Below are positions 1 through 10,084 of a DNA stretch of 64,000 bases, piece by piece. The translations under genes and the position numbers were made by a program. Location: contig PAAN01000018.1 of the NCBI GenBank assembly GCA_002699365.1, positions 36,822-100,821 of the forward strand. The letters run 5' to 3'. Source of the DNA: Coraliomargarita sp. (lineage in GTDB: Bacteria > Verrucomicrobiota > Verrucomicrobiia > Opitutales > Coraliomargaritaceae). Position 1 is the stretch's first letter; the number at the start of each line of letters is the position of its first letter. The notes under the pieces were generated by a model, which saw only the letters and a program-made list of their open reading frames with translations, was not told the DNA's origin and made no database searches.

Positions 1-2
1 TA

Positions 3-125
3 AGTGAAGCTCGCATCGCAGCCAAGACGCATACGAACTCTGCCATTAAAGCTCTTGAATCTCTTGGTGGTGATACAAACTTGATGATTCAACTCATTCG
101 AGAGTTAGAAATCCGCAGTAATTAA
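3..125 (+). CDS. C-terminal end of a CDS running in from the left edge; possibly a polyprenyl (octaprenyl) diphosphate synthase
   Basis: Open frame from the window start: [40 protein letters not shown]. The A..A..AL..L....L..L pattern resembles trans-prenyltransferase C-termini. Too short for certainty. Confidence 0.4.
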   Translation, partial: SEARIAAKTHTNSAIKALESLGGDTNLMIQLIRELEIRSN

Positions 126-126
126 T

Positions 127-984
127 ATGGCAACAATAGGACGCTATAACACACTAGAAATAATTGAAGAATGTGCACACGGACTCTATCTAGATGGTGG
201 ACCACTCAATAAAATACTCCTGCCTAGTCGCTACACTACTCCAAGTATGCAAGTTGGATCTACGCTAAATGTCTTTATTTATAACGACTCGGAGGATCGC
301 ATAGTAGCCACCACGGAAAGACCCTTCGCACAAGCCGGAGAATTTGCCTATCTTGAGGTTGTAGCCATTAATCCAAATGCGGGCGCATTTTTGGACTGGG
401 GTTTAAGCAAAGATCTATTGTTGCCCTTCCGAGAACAAGGTGACATACGCTTTAGCGTGGGTGACGGGGCCATCGTGGCTGTCTACTTAGACACTTATAC
501 TAATCGAGTGGTTGCTTCCACTCGACTGCATCGACATTTAAAAAGTGAAAAGCCAAACTATAAGGCTAATCAAGCAGTCGATCTTTTAATTTATGGCAAG
601 ACTCCCATGGGATATAAGGCTATTGTTGAAAAGTGCCATCGTGGACTGCTTCTACACAATGAAACCTCTGATCTATTGGAAGAAGGCGACCAAATCACTG
701 GCTATGTAAAAAAAGTACATAATGATGGAAAAATAGATCTACGCCGCGATCCATTTGGTCGCAGTCGCATCCCCCAGATAAGCACAACTATTATCGAAAA
801 GCTTCAAAATTCAGAAGGCATACTACCTTATAATGATACTAGCTCGCCTGCTTCCATACGAGCTGAATTTGATACCAGCAAAAAAGCTTTTAAGCAGGCA
901 CTGAGTAACCTCTACAAAGATAGAAAAATACTAATCACAAAAGACGGCATTGAATTAGTAGCGCAAGAGCCTAAACAGAAGTAG
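127..984 (+). CDS. CvfB/YitL-like S1 RNA-binding domain protein
   Basis: 285 aa. Repeated S1-like segments ([37 protein letters not shown]) typical of the conserved virulence factor B family. Confidence 0.85.
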   Translation: MATIGRYNTLEIIEECAHGLYLDGGPLNKILLPSRYTTPSMQVGSTLNVFIYNDSEDRIVATTERPFAQAGEFAYLEVVAINPNAGAFLDWGLSKDLLLPFREQGDIRFSVGDGAIVAVYLDTYTNRVVASTRLHRHLKSEKPNYKANQAVDLLIYGKTPMGYKAIVEKCHRGLLLHNETSDLLEEGDQITGYVKKVHNDGKIDLRRDPFGRSRIPQISTTIIEKLQNSEGILPYNDTSSPASIRAEFDTSKKAFKQALSNLYKDRKILITKDGIELVAQEPKQK

Positions 985-1066
985 GCTTGAAACGAGAAGC
1001 GCTAAAATTCCACTAATTTATATATCCCAATATTTCTTCTGTTTTTCTGTTACGAAAATACTAATT

Positions 1067-1095
1067 ACAAAAAGCCGCCTCTTGCGAGACGGCTT
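1067..1095 (-). terminator. Intrinsic terminator downstream of tRNA-Phe
   Basis: Minus strand reads AAGCCGTCTC-GCAA-GAGGCGGCTT followed by TTT: a 10-bp stem with one G-U pair, GCAA tetraloop and short T-tract. Confidence 0.7.
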
Positions 1096-1101
1096 AAATA
1101 G

Positions 1102-1177
<76 letters not shown>

Positions 1178-1331
1178 TATAGTAAAAGCTGTGGATTAAG
1201 GGACGCTCGCTGGCACTCGTCAATCGAGTTTTTTGGTTTTCTCAGAAGATAGGGACTATGAATGCTACATATATCTAATTGACAGTAATTAGCCTAAACC
1301 AAAAATAATAATAATACTATTATATTAGAAT

Positions 1332-1925
1332 ATGTTAAAAAAGCTACTTATTTTACTAGTAACTATATCCATTCTATTTGGTGCATACGAATACTACAAA
1401 ATTCGAGTCAACGGTTATCCAATTAGCACTTATTTAGTAAATAATCAGTATCAATTGATACCTGTACAAATCCAAGGGATAACCAGTACGCACTTACACT
1501 TAAGTCGCAGCAATAATAATCAATTATACTTTTATCTGATTGATAACCTTCATCTTATAAGCCGTCTACAGGTCAAACTATATCCAATCCAATCACAATT
1601 AGATACCTCGGTTAGTGCTAGTTATTTAGGCAGCGATAATAAAAACTCACATATTGCACAAACTTTAGCCCTACACAGCCAAATCATAGCAGAATTAGAA
1701 CAGCTACAGCAACAATTTGACTTGTCTGTATCCGAAATAAAAAAGCGAAGTATCACGCGGGAAATAGACCGTAAAATAATACGATTACAACAACTAGAAA
1801 AAAGTCTCAATCGCTACGGCGTCGACTATCGACCCTATACTAATAAAAAAGACGAAGCATTATTCAATAGGCTCATCAACCTAATTAAAAAAGTTGCGAA
1901 TCGTTCTAGCAAACCACTATATTAA
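1332..1925 (+). CDS. Hypothetical protein with N-terminal membrane anchor and coiled-coil-like segment
   Basis: 197-aa ORF. Hydrophobic N-terminus (MLKKLLILLVTISILFGAYEYY) then Q/L-rich helical region. No family recognised. Confidence 0.6.
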   Translation: MLKKLLILLVTISILFGAYEYYKIRVNGYPISTYLVNNQYQLIPVQIQGITSTHLHLSRSNNNQLYFYLIDNLHLISRLQVKLYPIQSQLDTSVSASYLGSDNKNSHIAQTLALHSQIIAELEQLQQQFDLSVSEIKKRSITREIDRKIIRLQQLEKSLNRYGVDYRPYTNKKDEALFNRLINLIKKVANRSSKPLY

Positions 1926-1944
1926 CTTACTATGCGTTAGTTAA

Positions 1945-2988
1945 TTAAACCCTTCCTGCCAATTGTAAAGATGGCAGAATTGATAATGGAATATCTGGCA
2001 AATCTGGTGTGCAACCACTTGGATCTATACTAGCAGCAAAGGCAATCATTGCTGCATTATCACCGGTATGTTGGGGCTGCGCTATCAAACATGGAATCGA
2101 ATAGCACTTCGCTAGTTCATCAAACGAACTGCGTAAAGAATCATTATTAGCCACACCCCCAGAAAGACCGAGACTACTGTACTGGCTGCTGCTTAACAAA
2201 TGCCGGGTCTTACCACGCAATTGATCGACTATAGCCAACTGATAAGAAGCACATATATCGGACATTGAATCCGCTAGTTGCGCATCGCTAATTTTTTCTA
2301 ATCGATAGCGTAAACTCGTCTTTAGTCCAGAAAAGCTAAAACGCCTTTCATTTCTTGGAGCGATCGCTTTTGGAAAGTCAAAACTTTGCGGATTTCCGCG
2401 TTGTGCCAGTTCCTCGATTTGCGGACCACCTGGATAAGGCAGACCAAGAAGTTTCGCTCCTTTATCCAGGGCCTCTCCTGCAGCATCATCGACAGTCTCT
2501 GCCACTACATTAATCGTTCCATCCATACATATTTCAAAAAGAATCGTATTACCACCAGAAACAATTAGGCCAAGATGGGGTAACAATTTTTTAAATGCAG
2601 CACTAAATCCATCGGGATCACTTTTATGCAAAGCAATGAAAGGAGAAAAGGCATGACCACGTAAATGATTCACCCCTAAAAGCGGCACCTGCCAAGCAAA
2701 GGCTAGACTTTTTGCAAATGCGATACCAAGCGCCAAACATCCAGCTAATCCTGGTCCATGAGTGACTGCAATCGCGCTAACCTCTGAGCGGCGAGCTTGG
2801 ATACCTGAGGTCTCTAAAAGTGGGAAAAAGTTTTTTAAGTGTTCGCGACTAGCAAGATCTGGAACCACACCACCATACTGCTCATGCAAGAGAATCTGGC
2901 TGTGTACCCACTCACCAAGAACCCCACTAGCAGGGTCATACAAGGCTAGAGCCGACTCGTCACAAGAACTTTCGATAGCTACTATCAC
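1945..2988 (-). CDS. tsaD: tRNA N6-adenosine threonylcarbamoyltransferase
   Basis: MIVAIESSCDESALALYD start, HLRGHAFSPF metal-binding HxxxH, PGGPQIEELAQRGN and GGVANND motifs. Confidence 0.97.
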   Translation of the reverse strand: MIVAIESSCDESALALYDPASGVLGEWVHSQILLHEQYGGVVPDLASREHLKNFFPLLETSGIQARRSEVSAIAVTHGPGLAGCLALGIAFAKSLAFAWQVPLLGVNHLRGHAFSPFIALHKSDPDGFSAAFKKLLPHLGLIVSGGNTILFEICMDGTINVVAETVDDAAGEALDKGAKLLGLPYPGGPQIEELAQRGNPQSFDFPKAIAPRNERRFSFSGLKTSLRYRLEKISDAQLADSMSDICASYQLAIVDQLRGKTRHLLSSSQYSSLGLSGGVANNDSLRSSFDELAKCYSIPCLIAQPQHTGDNAAMIAFAASIDPSGCTPDLPDIPLSILPSLQLAGRV

Positions 2989-3139
2989 AAATAAAATAGC
3001 ACAGCGCGCTATGATAATTGCTTCAATAACGAATTTTAGCTACAATAGATAATTCTAAGTAGCTACAAATACAGCAAAAATAGAGTGGATTTGAAAAAGC
3101 ACTTGTTACTACATCGCTTGTCTGCAGTTTATTCTACTA

Positions 3140-4126
3140 ATGAGTAGTACACAGGACACACTTTTTGACCGACTGCGTACCTGCTGTGCAGATGGGCCAA
3201 TTAGTTACTGTGATTTTATTAATACAATACTCTATACTAAAGACTATGGTTACTATACTAGCGAGCGCAAACGAGTAGGACGCACCCCACAACGCGATTT
3301 TTATACAGCCGAAAGTTTAGGTCCTGTTTTTGCCGAATTAGTGGTGACAAGTGTACAAGATATAATTGGCGAATCACTTGCCCGTGAAAGTTGCTTCATT
3401 GAAATAGCTGCTGAACCTGGCGTGGATTTACTCAGCCACATAGACTCCCACCCCTTTGCTGAAACTAAATTAATTAGACATGGACAAGCACTTCAAGCGC
3501 AGGGACCCGTTATTATATTTGCAAACGAATGGCTCGACGCCCTGCCCTTCCATCGTTTGATCTACCGCGATGGATATTGGCGAGAGCGAGCAGTAAACGT
3601 TCTAGAAGATCAACTAGTTGAAGTATTATTGGACGAACTGACTCCAGCAGTTGCTGCCCAAATTGATCGCTTACCAGGGCACGCTCCAGATGGATATGAA
3701 ATCGATCTACCTCTACAAACTGAATCAGCCCTGAAGGAATTACTCTCACAAGATTGGAACGGACTTATTTTGTTCTTTGACTACGGAAAAACTTGGCAAG
3801 AGTTAACGCAAAATTGCCCAAGCGGCACCGCGCGAAGTTATTATAAGCACCAGCAAAGTAACAACCTACTAAACCGTATTGGTGAACAAGACATTACCTG
3901 TGATGTGAATTGGTCACCGCTACAATCACAACTAATTAACAGTAAACTTAGAAACGTAACACTGCAAAGCCAGGAGTCATTTTTTGTTCACCATGGACAT
4001 AAGGTTGCAGAAATAATCGTTAGCGAATCTGCATGGAGCCTAAGCAAACGACGCCAAACCCTTATGGAACTAATACACCCCGCTCACATGGGGCAACGTT
4101 TTCAAGCATTATGGGGTATTCGTTAG
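3140..4126 (+). CDS. MidA/NDUFAF7-family SAM-dependent methyltransferase-like protein
   Basis: DFYTAESLGPVFAELV, FANEWLDALPFHRLI and FFDYGKTWQEL are typical of the DUF185/MidA family. Confidence 0.8.
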   Translation: MSSTQDTLFDRLRTCCADGPISYCDFINTILYTKDYGYYTSERKRVGRTPQRDFYTAESLGPVFAELVVTSVQDIIGESLARESCFIEIAAEPGVDLLSHIDSHPFAETKLIRHGQALQAQGPVIIFANEWLDALPFHRLIYRDGYWRERAVNVLEDQLVEVLLDELTPAVAAQIDRLPGHAPDGYEIDLPLQTESALKELLSQDWNGLILFFDYGKTWQELTQNCPSGTARSYYKHQQSNNLLNRIGEQDITCDVNWSPLQSQLINSKLRNVTLQSQESFFVHHGHKVAEIIVSESAWSLSKRRQTLMELIHPAHMGQRFQALWGIR

Positions 4127-4210
4127 ACGCAAACTTTTATATAAAATGCTTGCTTGGTTGACCCTAAAGCCTACTTTTCAGCGCTTTCATCAAAAAATTA
4201 AGGAGTTTTT

Positions 4211-4441
4211 ATGGCACGAATTTGCGCAATCACAGGTAAGCGACCAGTCAAGGGCGGTCGTATAATCCGTAAGGGTCTAACAAAGAAAAGCGGTGGTATT
4301 GGTACTTCGCTCGTTAAGAACACGAGGCGCCGCTTCCGTCCAAATGTGCAACGTATTCGCGTGAAACTACCTAGTGGAGAAGTCAAGCGTATGTGGGTAT
4401 CAGTGAAAGCAATTAAAGCTGGAAAAGTCCAAAAAGCTTAG
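4211..4441 (+). CDS. rpmB: 50S ribosomal protein L28
   Basis: MARICAITGKRPVKGG...NTRRRFRPNVQRIRVKLPSGEVKRMWVSVKAIKAG. Confidence 0.97.
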   Translation: MARICAITGKRPVKGGRIIRKGLTKKSGGIGTSLVKNTRRRFRPNVQRIRVKLPSGEVKRMWVSVKAIKAGKVQKA

Positions 4442-4465
4442 ACTCCCCTGCACATCACATTGCAC

Positions 4466-4494
4466 AAGCCCTCGCTTACCTGCTTGGGCTTTTT
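4466..4494 (+). terminator. Probable intrinsic terminator after rpmB
   Basis: AAGCCC ... GGGCTT followed by TTTT, 25 nt after the rpmB stop. Short stem with a long loop. Confidence 0.5.
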
Positions 4495-4526
4495 AGTATC
4501 TAGTTAATCTAAGAAGAAGCAAAAAT

Positions 4527-5339
4527 CTATGGCTGCTTGTCGCGGCAAGCACTGCAGACGCAAACATGCTCACCCTCTACTGATCGGTAGCGAAAATCTA
4601 AATTAGGATGCGACTTATCGGTCGCTCCGCATAAGAAGCAAGTATGCAGGGCTTGTTCAGAGCGCTCGATTGACTCTACCTGGAATTGTTTGCGACGCTG
4701 TCTCGAACGAAACGAGTGCAATAGCGTGGCACGAAAGAACAAAACAAAATTCATGACCGGCATCAAAATAACAATTCGCTCACCCCACGTGGAGACAGTG
4801 AGAATTTCAAAAAGTAATAAAGCTGCTGAAAAATAAGCAAACCACTTTACCTTAACCGGTAGTACAAAAAATAAGTAAAACTCAAAATTTGGGTTTAATA
4901 CTGCAAAAGCAAAAAATACACTAATATATAAAAAATTAGGGAATATCACAATTGGAGCCATTGGTGAAATCCAATAACCAATAAAAGCGCCTGCGATCGT
5001 CAAAAAAATACCGAGCAATAAGTAGCAATTGAAGTGAAAGGTGCCCCAAGCAGCCTCAATCGCACCACTCATCATCCATAATATATACCAAAAAATAGCT
5101 AGAAAAAGACCTCCAAATGCACCTGCTGGTATGTAAGGAGGTGCAATAATAAATGTGATTAGTCGCCAGAACTGCTGCTCTTGAATGACTGCGGCAGGGA
5201 TCAGCGGCATCGTCGCAAAAGACATCATGCCAGTGAGCAGCAAAGCATACACGACAAGCTGAGAAATTACTATGTATAACATAACATTTGGCACAGCCCA
5301 ATAGCCAAATTTTTTCTCTAAGCGATTCAACATTCCCAT
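4527..5339 (-). CDS. Rhomboid-like multi-pass membrane protein with C-terminal CxxC...CxxC tail
   Basis: About six hydrophobic segments, FWRLITFI-type rhomboid-fold N-terminus, C-terminal CFLCGATDKSHPNLDFRYRSVEGEHVCVCSACRD. No GxSG motif seen. Confidence 0.6.
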   Translation of the reverse strand: MGMLNRLEKKFGYWAVPNVMLYIVISQLVVYALLLTGMMSFATMPLIPAAVIQEQQFWRLITFIIAPPYIPAGAFGGLFLAIFWYILWMMSGAIEAAWGTFHFNCYLLLGIFLTIAGAFIGYWISPMAPIVIFPNFLYISVFFAFAVLNPNFEFYLFFVLPVKVKWFAYFSAALLLFEILTVSTWGERIVILMPVMNFVLFFRATLLHSFRSRQRRKQFQVESIERSEQALHTCFLCGATDKSHPNLDFRYRSVEGEHVCVCSACRDKQP

Positions 5340-5480
5340 ACTTCTAACGAGTCAAATTCTCCGCTTGGTGTCAATATGTGCCGATTAAATCTTCGAAGTT
5401 TAGAAGTTATATCTTAAACTAAAATCCTGTTAGTGTTTGAACTCGCACTTTCGGTAAAGGCCGATTGATTAGTAGTAGTC

Positions 5481-7079
5481 ATGCAAGACAGTCCAAATAG
5501 TGATAAAAGTATACCCAAGTTAGTCGATATCATCCTACCATTGGAGCAATCCGAAGACCAAAATGCCTGGCAACAAGCTATTAGTAAAAAGTTCGGTATA
5601 AATGCCGAAGACATCAGCGAATTACGCCTTCAGAAGCATTCGATTGATGCTCGGCAACGCCAAATTAAAGTACAACTACGAATAGAAGTTGGGATAAAAA
5701 TACGGCTTCCTGCTGCACGGGAATATAATAATAATTATAATCCACTAAGTGCGGATGCAAAAAGAGTCATTATAATTGGATCTGGTCCAGCCGGAATGTT
5801 CGCTGCTTTACGCTGTATCGAATTAGGCTGTAAGCCAATCGTACTAGAACGTGGTAAAAATGCATCGATGCGTCGTTTTGATCTGCGCCCACTATTAAAA
5901 GAAGGTCGGGTCATTGAAGATTCAAATTATTGTTACGGAGAAGGTGGCGCTGGGACATTCTCTGATGGTAAATTGTATACCCGAGCAACCAAGCGCGGAC
6001 CAGTGCGTGATGTTTATGAAACCCTGGTTGCTCACGGCGCACCTAAAAAAATACTTATTGATGCGCACCCGCACATTGGCTCCAATTTACTACCTAAAGT
6101 AGTAATGGCAATGCGCCAATCGATATTAGAAGCAGGTGGTGAGGTTCATTTCGGAGAAAAAGTGATTCACTTTAAATATTGTGATCATAAAAAGCAGCTA
6201 AAAACTGTTCAAACTGAATCTGGTAGTGAATATATAGCACCTGCTGTAATACTAGCAACCGGGCATTCAGCACGCGACATTTACTCGCTAATGCAGCGCC
6301 AAAATCTTCGCATCGAAGCAAAGCCATTTGCGGTTGGTGTTCGAATCGAGCACCCACAGTCCCTTATTGATAGTCTTCAATACCATTATCCAAGAGATCA
6401 AGAGCGACCGAGGATGTTACCTGCAGCAAGCTACCGGCTAGCCACAAAGATTGACCAGCGTGGCGTCCATTCATTTTGTATGTGTCCAGGTGGATTCATT
6501 GTACCTGCTGCTACTGAAAATGATGAAGTAGTTGTCAATGGAATGAGTTTAGCAAGGCGTGATTCTCCATATGCAAATAGTGGTATGGTCGTTACTGTGG
6601 AACCTGATGATGTCAAAGAGTTTGTACCAGAGCATGGAGCTTTAGCAGGATTGGCCTTCCAAAAATCACTTGAAATATCCGCGAAGAATGCGGGTGGAAA
6701 CGGTCAGGTTGCTCCAGGACAGAGAGTGACTGACTTTATAGAAAACCGATGCTCCCAGAGCTTACCAAACACAAGCTATATTCCTGGAATAACTCCGGCT
6801 CGTTTAGATAATTTACTACCCGAATGGATCGTTAGCAGATTACAGCGTGGCTTCAAAGTATTTGGCAAGCAGATGCATGGTTATATCACTGAAGAATCAA
6901 ACCTAATTGGATTTGAAACACGTACAAGCTCACCACTGCGAATTCCAAGAGATCCCAAAAGCCTCGAACATCCCGATCTTTCTGGACTTTATCCCTGCGG
7001 CGAAGGAGCGGGTTTTGCTGGAGGAATTGTTAGTGCCGCACTGGACGGATTACGCTGTGCAGAAGCTGCCTGTAAGTAA
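5481..7079 (+). CDS. NAD(P)/FAD-dependent oxidoreductase (uncharacterised FAD-dependent dehydrogenase family)
   Basis: VIIIGSGPAGMFAALRCIELGCKPIVLERG dinucleotide-binding motif, GEGGAGTFSDGKLYTR, C-terminal GLYPCGEGAGFAGGIVSAALDGLRCAEA. Confidence 0.9.
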   Translation: MQDSPNSDKSIPKLVDIILPLEQSEDQNAWQQAISKKFGINAEDISELRLQKHSIDARQRQIKVQLRIEVGIKIRLPAAREYNNNYNPLSADAKRVIIIGSGPAGMFAALRCIELGCKPIVLERGKNASMRRFDLRPLLKEGRVIEDSNYCYGEGGAGTFSDGKLYTRATKRGPVRDVYETLVAHGAPKKILIDAHPHIGSNLLPKVVMAMRQSILEAGGEVHFGEKVIHFKYCDHKKQLKTVQTESGSEYIAPAVILATGHSARDIYSLMQRQNLRIEAKPFAVGVRIEHPQSLIDSLQYHYPRDQERPRMLPAASYRLATKIDQRGVHSFCMCPGGFIVPAATENDEVVVNGMSLARRDSPYANSGMVVTVEPDDVKEFVPEHGALAGLAFQKSLEISAKNAGGNGQVAPGQRVTDFIENRCSQSLPNTSYIPGITPARLDNLLPEWIVSRLQRGFKVFGKQMHGYITEESNLIGFETRTSSPLRIPRDPKSLEHPDLSGLYPCGEGAGFAGGIVSAALDGLRCAEAACK

Positions 7080-7080
7080 A

Positions 7081-7551
7081 TTATTCGACGCTTAAAAGCT
7101 TGCTAAATTTACCATTAGGCAAGACGAAATCATCCCCTACGCGCAATCCTAATAAACGGTGCGCTAGTGGAGATTGCGGACTCACTATAGTTACTGTTCG
7201 AGAATCAATAGTCACTTCATGCCCACCAGCTACTCCTGCAAAAAAGAAATAGTCGGATCCTTCTGCAAAAGCGCACTCAAATAGTGCACCTAGCTCAACG
7301 CGTTCCTTGCCTTGAAGCAAGGATTCACGCTCTGATTGTAATTCCTCTATTGCCTCTGCCCATTTTTTAGCCATCCCCGCTTGACCCGCTGCCAAATATG
7401 AGGCTTCGAGCCCTTGTGTATCCCATTGTGAATCAGCACGAGACTGATCATTTGTCGCATAATCAGCAGCATCTTGAGATGCATCGACTGCTTGTAGTAA
7501 CTCCTTTTGTAAGGACTCTAACAATAACTCATAAAACTTTGCTTTATTCAT
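7081..7551 (-). CDS. GreA/GreB-family transcription elongation factor-like protein
   Basis: N-terminal helical domain with DTQGLEASYLAAGQ, C-terminal SPLAHRLLGLRVGDDFVLPNG typical of the GreA/B C-terminal domain. Confidence 0.75.
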   Translation of the reverse strand: MNKAKFYELLLESLQKELLQAVDASQDAADYATNDQSRADSQWDTQGLEASYLAAGQAGMAKKWAEAIEELQSERESLLQGKERVELGALFECAFAEGSDYFFFAGVAGGHEVTIDSRTVTIVSPQSPLAHRLLGLRVGDDFVLPNGKFSKLLSVE

Positions 7552-7672
7552 GCCCCCTTCTAACCTTTCATTATCTAATTTTATTACAACTCATTAGTCG
7601 CGATACGGTGAAGTATTAAAAATCGTTTCCCAGCTTGAATTTGAAACAATTTGCCTCCTATTAGTAAGTTAC

Positions 7673-8653
7673 ATGTCACTGTTATCGAAACACCGAACTG
7701 CTGATTACAAACCTAGATTATTTGTATTTTGCCTGTTTACTCTAGCTTGGATCACATTACTCTTATATGCTGGTGGTTTTACCACTAGTATAAAAGCGGG
7801 CATGGCTTTTTTAGATTGGCCCTTATCGAATGGCTCTATCAATCCTCAAGGGTGGTTAACTCAATCCGATAAACTAGCGGAGCACAGTCATCGACTACTC
7901 GGCATGAAAATCGGTCTTTTATCTATCACGCTATTGGTTTGGACTTATTTAAGAGAGAGCCGCAAAAGTGTACGAACTTTAGCAGGCTTACTTGTATTAG
8001 TCGTAGTTTTGCAAGGACTACTCGGTGGTGCGCGAGTACGTTTTGATTGGCTCAATACTCATGCCGAGAGTAATCTAATTGCACAAAGCTTTGCTGTCGC
8101 CCATGCTTGCGGTGCACAAATTGTTTTGGGTACTTTAGTAGCGATTACTATAATGAGCTCGAAGGCATGGATTAGAGGTAACAATCAGTCGATTTACCAA
8201 GTACCGCAATCAATACACCGCTGGGGAACATTAGCCTGCCTGGGCTTATTTATTCAAGTTTTGATAGGCGCGATCATGCGACACGCAGATGCAGGACTAG
8301 CGATCATACGATTTCCGCTAGCACGCCCAGGTAGTTTTTTACCGGCCTATTGGAATTTTGATGTAAGTATTCACTTCGCTCATCGCGTTTGGGCAATAGG
8401 AGCGACTGCGTTAATCATTATTTTTATAGGTAAAATATGGGTCTTCCCACCCGCTCGGAAATCTTTTCGTAATGCTGCTGTGCTTGTATTATTTATACTA
8501 GCTATTCAAATTTACCTAGGAGCTCTGACAATATGGACTATTAAAAATCCTTATGTTGCAACAATGCATGCACTAATAGGTGCTTTTCTACTTGCCAGTA
8601 CTTGGGGTCTGACTTTGTTCACACATAGACCAATGACGCAACACACACTGTAA
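7673..8653 (+). CDS. ctaA: Heme A synthase (COX15/CtaA family)
   Basis: Eight hydrophobic helices, conserved GGFTTSIKAGMAFLDWPLSNG, HSHRLLG, RHADAGLAI and HFAHRVWA; first gene of the oxidase operon. Confidence 0.93.
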   Translation: MSLLSKHRTADYKPRLFVFCLFTLAWITLLLYAGGFTTSIKAGMAFLDWPLSNGSINPQGWLTQSDKLAEHSHRLLGMKIGLLSITLLVWTYLRESRKSVRTLAGLLVLVVVLQGLLGGARVRFDWLNTHAESNLIAQSFAVAHACGAQIVLGTLVAITIMSSKAWIRGNNQSIYQVPQSIHRWGTLACLGLFIQVLIGAIMRHADAGLAIIRFPLARPGSFLPAYWNFDVSIHFAHRVWAIGATALIIIFIGKIWVFPPARKSFRNAAVLVLFILAIQIYLGALTIWTIKNPYVATMHALIGAFLLASTWGLTLFTHRPMTQHTL

Positions 8654-8681
8654 TCTGAAGTCGAAACTTACTATTTATCGC

Positions 8682-9605
8682 ATGAGTCATCAAACGACGA
8701 AAACTAATAGTCTTCCAGACGTCACACAAACGTCCATTTCTGCACGTGCTCGCATCCATGATTTTTACGAACTAACGAAGCCACGTCTGAGTTTTTTATC
8801 CGTTGTCACTGCTGTGGCTGGATACCTCTGCGCAAATCCTGCTCGAGATCTAACTGCTCTACTAACTTTACTATTAGGCACTTCGCTCGCAGCAGGTGGC
8901 GCAGCAGCTTTAAATCAATGGATCGAGCGAGTAGCCGATGGCAAAATGGCTCGCACTCGCGATCGGCCAATTCCGGCAGGGCGAGTGCTACCATTCCATG
9001 CGCTGGTTTACGGCTTAAGCTTAAGTGGCTTCGGCTGTATAGTGCTTTATTACGGGACAAATCCATTAGCGAGCCTTCTAACCCTCGCCACAGTAGCTTC
9101 CTATGTATTACTATATACACCACTCAAGCAATTAACTACTTGGAATACTCTAATAGGAGCTGTTCCTGGAGCACTCCCTCCCCTAATTGGTTGGGCTGCA
9201 GCTGAGGGACAAATCTCTACTTTGGGATGGTTGCTATTTGCAATCCTCTTTCTGTGGCAAATGCCTCACTTTTTTGCAATTGCTTGGACTCATCGCAGAG
9301 ACTACCAATCTGGTGGTTTTGTCATGCTTTCTAACGCAGATACAAGTGGCAGACGTGTGGCATTACAGTCCTTTGTCTTTGCCATTGCTCTATTTATTAG
9401 TACTTTGCTTCCAGCACTACTTGGTTACGCAAGTGCATATTATGGATTTCTTGCTTTAGTCATGGGATTATATATCCTCCGCCCAGCAATCGCTTTTTTA
9501 AATCCTGCAAACCGAGACCAAGCAGCAAGAAAACTATTTATTGCATCCATTTGCTACTTACCAGCACTACTTGTGCCACTAGTGTTAGATCTGTGGCTTC
9601 TGTAA
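8682..9605 (+). CDS. ctaB: Protoheme IX farnesyltransferase
   Basis: YELTKPRLSFLSVVTAVAGY, ALNQWIERVADGKMARTRDRPIPAGR, WQMPHFFAIAWTHRRDYQSGGFVML. Confidence 0.96.
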   Translation: MSHQTTKTNSLPDVTQTSISARARIHDFYELTKPRLSFLSVVTAVAGYLCANPARDLTALLTLLLGTSLAAGGAAALNQWIERVADGKMARTRDRPIPAGRVLPFHALVYGLSLSGFGCIVLYYGTNPLASLLTLATVASYVLLYTPLKQLTTWNTLIGAVPGALPPLIGWAAAEGQISTLGWLLFAILFLWQMPHFFAIAWTHRRDYQSGGFVMLSNADTSGRRVALQSFVFAIALFISTLLPALLGYASAYYGFLALVMGLYILRPAIAFLNPANRDQAARKLFIASICYLPALLVPLVLDLWLL

Positions 9606-10034
9606 ATGATGAGTTTAACAGAAAACTTACCTGGATTTAATGCTGCGCTCAATGGCACGGCGACTCTCTTATTGACTGCTGGCTTTGCTTTCATACGCAC
9701 TGAGCGTGAAAGTGCCCACCGCAAATGTATGCTAGCGGCATTCTGCGTTTCCGTATTATTTTTGGTTACTTATGTACTTCATAAAATTTTAGTTAAAGGA
9801 GTGCACACCCCTTTTAGTGGTGAAGGATTCTGGGCTCTCTTTTATTATACCATGCTTATTAGCCACATTATATTAGCGATCAGTGTCGTTCCGCTAGTAC
9901 TAACAACGCTAACACTTGCCATACGAGGCAATCGAACTCGCCACAAAGTATGGGCTCGCTGGACATTTCCTATTTGGTACTACGTGTCAGTAACTGGAGT
10001 GCTCGTTTACTATTTTCTTTATCAGTGGTTTTAG
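9606..10034 (+). CDS. DUF420 (CtaM-like) membrane protein
   Basis: 142 aa, four helices; position between ctaB and ctaC; LPGFNAALNGTATLLLTAGF and HKVWARWTFPIWYYVSVTGVLVY typical of DUF420. Confidence 0.88.
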   Translation: MMSLTENLPGFNAALNGTATLLLTAGFAFIRTERESAHRKCMLAAFCVSVLFLVTYVLHKILVKGVHTPFSGEGFWALFYYTMLISHIILAISVVPLVLTTLTLAIRGNRTRHKVWARWTFPIWYYVSVTGVLVYYFLYQWF

Positions 10035-10084
10035 TCAGCTCATTTGTACCACAACAAACACTTACTCATTGAACGCATAACTAC

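Noticed and set aside
2762-3052. 96-aa plus-strand ORF antisense to the tsaD 5' end
   Set aside because: Overlaps most of a conserved coding start; translation has no recognisable family.
8806-9123. 105-aa minus-strand ORF inside ctaB
   Set aside because: Antisense to a conserved gene and without family signal.
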